In this document: positions 57,719 to 64,000 of the stretch, in pieces
Position numbering within the stretch: position 1 is the stretch's first letter
Layout of the letters: every line of letters starts with the position of its first letter
Source of the DNA: Chryseobacterium tagetis
Lineage (GTDB): Bacteria; Bacteroidota; Bacteroidia; Flavobacteriales; Weeksellaceae
DNA: 64,000 bases
Assembly: GCF_016735585.2 (NCBI RefSeq)
Contig: NZ_JAERSE020000004.1
Location: 372,001 to 436,000, forward strand
Direction: 5' to 3'
Position numbers and translations under genes: made by a program
Notes under the pieces: generated by a model
Told to the model about the DNA's origin: nothing
Databases searched by the model: none
Seen by the model: only the letters and a program-made list of their open reading frames with translations

Positions 57719-60098
57719 ATTCCAATACTTGATCTATAAAAGGTTGTAAGTAATCTTCATACATTTCAGCAATTGTTCTTACTTTCAACAGCGTATGATC
57801 CGGCAAAAAATATTCTGCCCCGCCAAACTCAGCCTCTGTCGCCAATGCCATAACAGCATTTACGGTAGTCGGCATATAAAATTCCGGAATATTGGAATTA
57901 ATACTCCTGAAAGTGAGCATTCCACGGGAATCTGCAATGATTTCGCTTCCGTCTGAAAACGTAAATTTATTTTTATTCTGATCGGCTACCAAAAAAAATG
58001 GGGATTGGTTTTTAAATAAGGAGATCGAAGTTCCCCAAAATCTCAGTTCATTTTTAGAGACCACCAGATTACGATTTTCATTAATGCCGATATGGATAAA
58101 ACTACTGATAAAATTATAAGCGTTGTGCTGAAGTTTATCGACCTCAATTTTTACTTTATCCAGATTTTTAGCAATCTCAGGATCGTTTTTCACGGGTTCC
58201 AAGGAAACCTCTCCTTCCAGATTGATCTCAAAAATGGTAGGCAAAGCACTTTGATGCAGATAAAAATGTCTGTTAAAATATACCAGTTCCATATTCACAG
58301 GCACATCAAAGCCAGAAACATTCAGTTCAGAATATTCTTTTGTTTTGATATTGAGTTTTGAAACTAAGTTTTTATCCGGCTGATACTGACAGAGAATAAA
58401 TTCCTGCTGTTTATTTTTAGCTAAAGCAAACATTCCCTGGTCTTTCACGGAAATATCTTCAAACAATACTTCACAGCCCTTCAAAATGCTGTACACACTA
58501 TAGTATTTCTTGTTGTAATAATTATCTGAAAGATAGGTTCTCAACAGTTGTTTTTTACTGCTTACAATAAAAAACTCTCCTTCATACATAAATTTCGCGA
58601 TCTTCTGCTTCGAAATCGGAAGCAGTAAAGGATAGTTGAGAGGAACTTCTGTTTTCCCGCCTTTGGTATTCCGGCTGATCGTTTTTTTAAATTTCCTGTA
58701 AGGAGGATCTGCCCAAAGTTCTTTCAATGGAAGCAGGATTTTCTGGATATGTTTTCTTGCGCCTAAATGATGTTTATAAAAATTCAGCTCTCCATCTGCA
58801 GCAGTGGTTACCAAAAATTTTAACCGGTTTCTGTTTTCATGAATGACTTTCTGAAGATGTTCATTAGCCAAATTTTCATGATTTGTGATAAAAAAGACTT
58901 CAAGGTCTTTCTCTGAGCGTTCTTTTTTGAAAAATAGATCCAGTGTTTCCGAAACATCCAATGTTCCGCTTACCAGATTCAGGTTTTCAATGACTTCTTC
59001 CACCGTATCCAAAGTCATAGCAATACTGGATTGTCCTAACGCATAGACTTTGCATTCGGAATGTGCTTTGGGATGCTTTATCACGGCAAGAGCTGAAGCA
59101 AAAGACAACACTTTCGGAGTTCCCCAGTTTTTCAGGGAAGTGTCTATGAGGATAATTCTTTCGAAAACATTTTCTTCAGGTGGTATTTCTCTCTGGATAT
59201 ACAGGGCTTCATTGTTGGCGACACGGTTCATAAAAACCTCATCTTCATTCGCAAATTCTGACAGCAGCATTCTGTGAAGTTCTCCTTTGTTGGCAATATC
59301 TGAAACTCCTCCAATCGGCTGTTCTCCGGGAGAGAGATGTTTCATCGGTATTTTAAGCCCGCTCCAGATTCTTTTAATTAAACTTCCTACCTGAAAAGTT
59401 TTGGGTTCTTCAATAAGCTCCTGGATAAAATCTTTTTCAGATTCTGTAGTCGTTCTTTCTTCGGTTACCTCTTCTTTTATTTCCGGTTCTTCTACCCAAC
59501 CCTGCATGATTTTAATGATAGATTCCGTTGTTGGAAACTTATTATGAATATGGGATAAAGTCTCAATATCTTTATAAAAGACATCACTGGTTAATAATAA
59601 TTGATGAGCTGAATCACCAATTTTCTGCGGACCTCTGTAATACGTAGTCAGAATATATTCAGATTCTTCGGCAGAAACAGAATAAACTGAATCTTTAAAA
59701 AGCGTCTGAAAAAGGTTGATCCTGTTCTGTCCTTTCTTCATTGAATTGCCAACTCTGCTAAGATTTTCCAGCAACTGACAGGCATTTGTAATATCCAGAT
59801 TAAAAGAACTCGTTTCTTCTGTTCTCAGTTTTCTTAAAAAATAAAAAATTCCGTCAAGATTAAGATAACCATCCTGAGTCGCATACATCGTCAGAAGAAA
59901 AGGTCCGAAACGCGGAAAACCCTGTGTTTGCAATTCTTTTAAAACTTCAATAATATAGGGTCTGTAACCGATAACCCCCACATTAGGAATCGAAATCAGA
60001 TTATTTTCAAGGTATCCCGAAGGGTCACGAACATCCTTATCTGTGATCCATTCCCAGAAATAATCTTCGTATGACTGAAAATAACTTACTAAATCCAT
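57702..60098 (-). CDS. vWA and beta-propeller protein of the ternary system
   Basis: A 798-aa protein: a helical N-terminal region (about 1-290), a vWA-like Rossmann domain (about 310-460) and a C-terminal beta-propeller-like region (about 500-760). The MIDAS is degenerate: IILIDTSLKNW for DxSxS and FFITNHEN for the third ligand. In MoxR-vWA-propeller ternary conflict systems this is the core partner of the MoxR ATPase encoded two genes upstream. Overlaps both neighbours. Confidence 0.75.
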   Translation of the reverse strand: MDLVSYFQSYEDYFWEWITDKDVRDPSGYLENNLISIPNVGVIGYRPYIIEVLKELQTQGFPRFGPFLLTMYATQDGYLNLDGIFYFLRKLRTEETSSFNLDITNACQLLENLSRVGNSMKKGQNRINLFQTLFKDSVYSVSAEESEYILTTYYRGPQKIGDSAHQLLLTSDVFYKDIETLSHIHNKFPTTESIIKIMQGWVEEPEIKEEVTEERTTTESEKDFIQELIEEPKTFQVGSLIKRIWSGLKIPMKHLSPGEQPIGGVSDIANKGELHRMLLSEFANEDEVFMNRVANNEALYIQREIPPEENVFERIILIDTSLKNWGTPKVLSFASALAVIKHPKAHSECKVYALGQSSIAMTLDTVEEVIENLNLVSGTLDVSETLDLFFKKERSEKDLEVFFITNHENLANEHLQKVIHENRNRLKFLVTTAADGELNFYKHHLGARKHIQKILLPLKELWADPPYRKFKKTISRNTKGGKTEVPLNYPLLLPISKQKIAKFMYEGEFFIVSSKKQLLRTYLSDNYYNKKYYSVYSILKGCEVLFEDISVKDQGMFALAKNKQQEFILCQYQPDKNLVSKLNIKTKEYSELNVSGFDVPVNMELVYFNRHFYLHQSALPTIFEINLEGEVSLEPVKNDPEIAKNLDKVKIEVDKLQHNAYNFISSFIHIGINENRNLVVSKNELRFWGTSISLFKNQSPFFLVADQNKNKFTFSDGSEIIADSRGMLTFRSINSNIPEFYMPTTVNAVMALATEAEFGGAEYFLPDHTLLKVRTIAEMYEDYLQPFIDQVLEYGVEN

Positions 60099-60832
60099 TC
60101 TCTCGCTTTTTGAGTCAGACGGAATGAGCTTACGGATAATTTCCTGAAATCATCTTTATTGATTGGCAGATAACTTCCGCTTTCATCCCACAGCAACCAT
60201 TTGTCTGAATCTTTGTTATATTTTTTCTGTAATAATGCGCTTAGATTTTTAAATTCAAAATCAAATCCGCTCGGTAAAAGATGATGGTCTTTCATCCAAA
60301 ACGTTTTTCCCGGAAAACCCAGCAACGGAGTTCCCAGAAACAAAGCGTTATCATCTACAATCATCCAATTCAATTTTTCCAGTTTAAACTTAGGAAGTTC
60401 CACAATCTGATTTTTAATATCATCAATAGGGCATAAAAGTGCCGTCGCGGAAGATTCATTGTCTCCTTTTTTGAGATGGACCTCAATCTTTTCATCTGTT
60501 GAAAAAAAATTATGATTGGATGGAGGAAATGTTAATCTCAATGCTTTATCGATCGATGACCAAAGCAACGCTGTTCTTACCTTTTTAGTCGGAACCAAAG
60601 CATTTCTTTTGAATAAAAGGCCGTTCTTTAATTCATAAATTATAAAGTTAGGAAGCATCTTAACTTCTGTTGAAACCACCTGTTCAAGGGTAAAACCTTT
60701 TAGCCAGATACAATCATCATCTGCCGCAATCTGAATATTTTTCCAGTCGCGGACAGCACCTAAAGCGTATTCTTCTTTTCGGGGAATTTCAGCCCAAAAT
60801 TCTTTTAAGCGCTCTGAAGGATCTTCTGCCAT
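60089..60832 (-). CDS. bpX-like component of the ternary system
   Basis: A 247-aa soluble protein: KEFWAEIPRKEEYALGAVRD, DDDCIWLKGFTLEQV, WMIVDDNALFLGTPLLGFPG and a C-terminal WDESGSYLPINKDDFRK. It matches the style of the bpX families of MoxR-vWA-beta-propeller systems, though I cannot assign the number. Its start overlaps the MoxR gene by 28 bp and its end the vWA gene by 10 bp. Confidence 0.65.
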   Translation of the reverse strand: MAEDPSERLKEFWAEIPRKEEYALGAVRDWKNIQIAADDDCIWLKGFTLEQVVSTEVKMLPNFIIYELKNGLLFKRNALVPTKKVRTALLWSSIDKALRLTFPPSNHNFFSTDEKIEVHLKKGDNESSATALLCPIDDIKNQIVELPKFKLEKLNWMIVDDNALFLGTPLLGFPGKTFWMKDHHLLPSGFDFEFKNLSALLQKKYNKDSDKWLLWDESGSYLPINKDDFRKLSVSSFRLTQKAREWI

Positions 60833-61938
60833 AAGATTTCAATTTCTTTTTGGATAAACTGTTTCTGTTCTGCATTGGCAATCCAGTCGCAACGGGTTTG
60901 AAGATACCTTAATTTGTCTTTGATTACATTCTGTTCTTCAAAGCTCAGTCCTCCGATTTCCCACTGATCGATCAGAATTTTCACATCCTTCATCACTTCT
61001 TCTGGATTCGGCGTTTTATTCTGTAACGCCTGCGGATGAGATTGAGGGTTGTCTTCTTTTTCAATCGTTCTATTGATGATTCCTTCCAGAATTTCTATTT
61101 GTTCTTCGGTATCCCAAATATGCTTCAACACCCATAAATCTGACAGAATTGCTTCGTTTCTTCCGCAAATCAGAGCACTTGCAGCAATCAGGTTCTGCAT
61201 TTTTACCGCTCTACGATCTGAGATGGTAATTCCTGTATTTCTAAGGCTGATAATCGTATTAAGATATACTTCATAAACCGGTTTCAGATCTACTGTTTTG
61301 CATAATGACTGGAGTTCTTTTATTTCATGCGCTAAAATCTCCGGAATTTCCGAATCTGTTGTCGTTTCAAGTTTTCTTCCGGCCAAAAGAACCTGCTGAA
61401 GAAGATCAGGATTCACATAATCCACATTGATTCTCACTAAAAAACGGTCGAAAAGGGCATTCAGCGCTTCATCTTCAGGAAGAACATTACTCGCTCCCAC
61501 GAACATCAATGCAGGAAGATGCTTGGTTTCTTTCCCTCTTTTGAAAATCTTTTCGTTTAAAGCCATTAAAAGGGAATTCAGTATTGCAGAATTGGCATTG
61601 AAAATTTCGTCCAGAAAAACTACTGAAGCTTCAGGCATCATTCCGTCTGTATTGGTAAAAAGTTCACCTTCTTTCAGTTTCCGGATATCAAAAGGTCCGA
61701 AAATTTCATTCGGTTCTGTAAATCTGGTTAAAAGATATTCGAAGTTCTTTCCGTCTTTTACGGTTTTTGCCAGTGTTCTTACGAGAGCCGATTTTGCGGT
61801 TCCGGGAGGACCATATAAAAAGGCATTTTCTCTTGCCAATAAGCAGATTCCCAATAAATCTACCACATCATTTTTACCTACAAATGTATTTTTTACATAC
61901 GTAAGAACACTGTTTAGTTTTTCAATATTTTGAGTCAT
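60805..61938 (-). CDS. MoxR family AAA+ ATPase
   Basis: A 377-aa MoxR/RavA-type AAA+: Walker A FLYGPPGTAKSALVR (43-50), then EIFGPFDIRKLKEGE, Walker B SVVFLDEIFNANSAILNSLL, sensor 1 MFVGASNVLPEDEALNALFD and arginine finger in DRFLVRI. A helical C-terminal extension (about 270-377) is present. MoxR proteins act as ATP-driven chaperones for vWA partners. Here the vWA protein is two genes downstream in an overlapping operon. Confidence 0.9.
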   Translation of the reverse strand: MTQNIEKLNSVLTYVKNTFVGKNDVVDLLGICLLARENAFLYGPPGTAKSALVRTLAKTVKDGKNFEYLLTRFTEPNEIFGPFDIRKLKEGELFTNTDGMMPEASVVFLDEIFNANSAILNSLLMALNEKIFKRGKETKHLPALMFVGASNVLPEDEALNALFDRFLVRINVDYVNPDLLQQVLLAGRKLETTTDSEIPEILAHEIKELQSLCKTVDLKPVYEVYLNTIISLRNTGITISDRRAVKMQNLIAASALICGRNEAILSDLWVLKHIWDTEEQIEILEGIINRTIEKEDNPQSHPQALQNKTPNPEEVMKDVKILIDQWEIGGLSFEEQNVIKDKLRYLQTRCDWIANAEQKQFIQKEIEILWQKILQSA

Positions 61939-62000
61939 TTATTAAGTTTTAAAAATTCCGCCATTTTTTCTTTTTGGCTTTTCTTATGTATTACTCCTTA

Positions 62001-62528
62001 CTAGTTCATTTCTTTTTTTTCTCGTGAAAAAGAAATTCTCTGATAAGGAACGGTAATATCGAAATATATTTCTGATCCGTCTTCTAATGTCAGGACATCC
62101 AAATATTTGCCTTCATGTTGCATCAGTCTTTGCTGAGTATATTTTTTTCTCAAATGAAGTTCTAAGAAATCCTTCTCATCAGAAACTCTTGTAACTATAT
62201 ATGGATTCTGTAGTGCTCCGTCTCCGGTTTTTTCTATGCAACTCAAAATATTATGACAGATAAATAGTATCCCTTCTGCTGCTTTTGTATTCCCAATCTG
62301 TTTTAGCGAAAAGTATTTTATAAAATGTGCTCTTGGGCTTAGTAACACATTAATTGTAACATAGTAATTCAGCTTATCATATTCTTTATCTTCAAACAGC
62401 TTTTCCATGATGTCTAAATCATCAGAATAAGGATCGTAATCAGGATTGGTTATAATTAATTCTCTGGATCTCAGAAAATTTTCTTTCGTTGGATCTTTTA
62501 CAAAATCAAATACCGTCTCTTGTTTCAT
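62001..62528 (-). CDS. Small protein of the ternary-system operon
   Basis: A 175-aa protein with short helices then a beta-rich C-terminus (YLDVLTLEDGSEIYFDITVP, ISFSREKKEMN). The N-terminus FDFVKDPTKENFLRSRELII is typical of short accessory subunits. No motif recognised. It overlaps the upstream 221-aa gene by 23 bp and precedes MoxR by 62 bp. Confidence 0.6.
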   Translation of the reverse strand: MKQETVFDFVKDPTKENFLRSRELIITNPDYDPYSDDLDIMEKLFEDKEYDKLNYYVTINVLLSPRAHFIKYFSLKQIGNTKAAEGILFICHNILSCIEKTGDGALQNPYIVTRVSDEKDFLELHLRKKYTQQRLMQHEGKYLDVLTLEDGSEIYFDITVPYQRISFSREKKEMN

Positions 62529-63171
62529 TTTCTTGTGCTTTGTTAATTTTTAATTCTTTCCAGAAAATATTTTTATACCATCCGAATTCTGCTGTCAGAA
62601 GCCTATTGATATAAGGAATTTCCGCCAGTCTGTAGGTTCTATTTTCTACAATTCTTTCCAGATAGAGTTTTCTGTAGGTTGTATCTTTCAGTTCTTCTTC
62701 CCAGTTCAGATGTTCCAGTTCCAAATCGGTTTCCACTCCGGAATAATGGAATTGTTTCAGAATCGTTTCAAGCAATTGGATCAAAGGATCATCTGCATCC
62801 ACATTTTTGAGAGCAACCACAATCTGCGGCACAAATCTTAATGACAGATCTGCCGACAATTTTGCAGAAAGATCAGGTTTTCCTTTAAAATCAGGGATCA
62901 GTTTTACAAGGTCCTTTTCTGTATTTTCGCGAACGAGATAAAGCTGAACGCTATGATACAGGATTTTGGCAGCCCAGACCGCAGCTTCTTTATCAAACGG
63001 AATCTGATCGGAAAAAAATTCAAGTCTTTCTTTTTCAAATTCTGTTTCAAAATATTCTGCAGCTTCCTGTTCTTCTTTGGGAGAGATCTGCTTTACATCT
63101 GCAAAAATGGTAATGCATTCTTCTTTCCGAAGCAGAAATAAAGTATCTAAAAATGGGGATTGAGTTTGCAT
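62506..63171 (-). CDS. bpX-like first component of the ternary-system operon
   Basis: A 221-aa alpha-helical protein: TQSPFLDTLFLLRKEECITI, FDKEAAVWAAKILYHSVQLY and a C-terminal YRLAEIPYINRLLTAEFGWY. It matches bpX-type proteins found only with MoxR-vWA-propeller operons; the exact family is not assigned. The ATG at 63171 is preferred over an upstream TTG at 63180. First gene of the operon. Confidence 0.62.
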   Translation of the reverse strand: MQTQSPFLDTLFLLRKEECITIFADVKQISPKEEQEAAEYFETEFEKERLEFFSDQIPFDKEAAVWAAKILYHSVQLYLVRENTEKDLVKLIPDFKGKPDLSAKLSADLSLRFVPQIVVALKNVDADDPLIQLLETILKQFHYSGVETDLELEHLNWEEELKDTTYRKLYLERIVENRTYRLAEIPYINRLLTAEFGWYKNIFWKELKINKAQENETRDGI

Positions 63172-63297
63172 GATAAACAAAAATATAATTATTTCTCTGA
63201 GAATAAAATTTTTAATTCAATGATTAAGAATTAAATACTATTTTTCATTATAAACAGGCAATAAAATACTAGAAAAAGGACTATATCAATAAAAAAT

Positions 63298-63322
63298 CGG
63301 CTCAGATCTTCGATCTGAGCCG
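63298..63322 (-). terminator. Terminator after the VOC gene at 63359
   Basis: Eleven-bp perfect stem CGGCTCAGATC/GATCTGAGCCG with a TTC loop, followed on the minus strand by ATTTTTT. Confidence 0.88.
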
Positions 63323-63358
63323 AGCCAAAGTAAATAAGTTCACTTTGAGAATTAAAAA

Positions 63359-63748
63359 CTATTTTATAATCTCGATGATATTATTTTCAGGATCAAGAAT
63401 TACACTTTCGTAGTATCCATCACCGGAAGTTCTCGGTTCTCCGGCTACTTTATAACCATCGTTTCTTAAAATTTCTGTTAATTCATCAACCTTTTCCTTG
63501 CTTCCTGTAGAAAATGCAAGGTGAATGATCCCGAATTTCTGAGCTTCAAAAGAATTGTTTCCTTCCTGAATGTCGGGTCTTGTCATGATTTCCAATCGGC
63601 TTCCGTTTTCAAAACTCAGGAAATAAGATTCAAAATTCTTTACGGGGTTATGGTATTTTTCATTAGAAACTGCCCCGAAATATTTCTCGTAGAAATCTTT
63701 CATCTTTTCCAGATCCTTTACCCAAAAGGCAACGTGTTCTATTTTCAT
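63359..63748 (-). CDS. VOC family (glyoxalase-like) protein
   Basis: A 129-aa VOC protein: KIEHVAFWVKDLEKMKDFYE opens module 1 and GYYESVILDPENNIIEIIK closes module 2. Probable metal ligands H5, E53, H76 and E126-type positions. Substrate unknown. It is followed upstream by the truncated acyltransferase gene with an 8-bp gap, so they may be co-transcribed. Confidence 0.85.
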   Translation of the reverse strand: MKIEHVAFWVKDLEKMKDFYEKYFGAVSNEKYHNPVKNFESYFLSFENGSRLEIMTRPDIQEGNNSFEAQKFGIIHLAFSTGSKEKVDELTEILRNDGYKVAGEPRTSGDGYYESVILDPENNIIEIIK

Positions 63749-63756
63749 TGAATCTT

Positions 63757-64000
63757 TTATTTTTTTGATATTAATTTTTTATTTAGCCATTTTCTCACCG
63801 GAATATCGTAGAATTTCATAAAACAGTACGCCAAAACTATTGAAACCGCTACCGTAAGCAAACCAAAAATCCAGGATTGAGGTTCTTCCAGTGTATGCTT
63901 TCCATTCACAATCCATGCCATATAAACATATACTAACGGAAAATGCGTAATATAAATCGGATAGGAAATATCGCCTAAAAATTTACATAACTGATTGGCT
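63757..64000 (-). CDS. Acyltransferase family membrane protein, C-terminal fragment
   Basis: The last about 80 residues of an acyltransferase-3 type protein, cut by the window edge. FLGDISYPIYITHFPLVYV is the typical late-membrane signature, followed by another membrane segment (IFGLLTVAVSIVLAYCF) and the tail FYDIPVRKWLNKK. Members O-acylate sugars or surface polymers. Confidence 0.82.
   Translation of the reverse strand, partial: ANQLCKFLGDISYPIYITHFPLVYVYMAWIVNGKHTLEEPQSWIFGLLTVAVSIVLAYCFMKFYDIPVRKWLNKKLISKK

Overview
The window looks like a chromosomal segment of a Chryseobacterium-type flavobacterium (Bacteroidota, Weeksellaceae). The DNA is AT-rich. Many genes start behind flavobacterial -7 elements (TAnnTTTG), some with a -33 TTG. 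The gene content fits: PorZ of the type IX secretion system next to recO, Mqo, a split 5'-nucleotidase, and the short dispersed inverted repeats common in this group.

Region 1 (1-24.8 kb) is mostly housekeeping: the recG 3' end, an AraC regulator coupled to a receiver domain that lacks the phospho-acceptor Asp, dapA, a split 5'-nucleotidase, porZ-recO, a GH63-type glucosidase next to an SDR of the glucose-dehydrogenase type, mqo, gpsA, an M23 peptidase, an Rrf2 regulator with a NAD(P)H-binding partner and two matching operators, an FKBP, a catalase-like protein, TerC and a SulP transporter.

Region 2 (24.8-34.4 kb) is an envelope-stress-type operon on the minus strand: YjfI-like protein, PspA/IM30, an OB-fold membrane protein (YqiJ/NfeD type), a flotillin and a 1602-aa DUF3686 AAA ATPase. 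An XRE regulator is divergent from it.

Region 3 (34.35-53.9 kb) is the exceptional part, an RNA-surveillance and RNA-repair island. It holds a Ro60/Rsr (TROVE) gene, five tandem Y-RNA-like genes and two further permuted tRNA-like modules beside a slipin gene. It also holds two ERI1-type exonucleases, a tRNase Z-like MBL protein, two nucleotidyl-transferring RNA ligases of different families, a cyclic-phosphate-processing receiver (cPPR) protein, an ATP-grasp protein, a YkuK-type RNase H-fold protein and 17 tRNA or tRNA-like genes interleaved with four hairpin RNAs. In the Y-RNA-like units the tRNA is circularly permuted: T arm, then acceptor 3' strand, loop, acceptor 5' strand, then D arm. 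One unit instead carries a near-exact copy of the helix 69-70 segment of 23S rRNA. A 16-bp element, RCGYAAAWAGAWTGCG, lies at a fixed distance upstream of a -7 box in front of the Y-RNA array, rsr, the Cys-rich gene/slipin locus and the exonuclease pair. These look like one regulon. Several array tRNAs are structurally abnormal.

Region 4 (53.9-64 kb) holds two related small ORFs, each ending in a GC-rich hairpin, then a tightly overlapping minus-strand operon of the MoxR-vWA-beta-propeller ternary type (MoxR ATPase, vWA/propeller protein, bpX-like partners, membrane components, a TPR-like protein). A VOC protein and a truncated acyltransferase close the window.

Interpretation: regions 2-4 lie almost entirely on the minus strand and form a stress island for membrane, RNA and conflict responses. 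The RNA part would sense or repair damaged tRNA and rRNA using Ro60 with tRNA- and rRNA-mimicking RNAs, ligases and replacement or decoy tRNAs. Gene families and base pairings are read from the sequence; the island-level function is inference.
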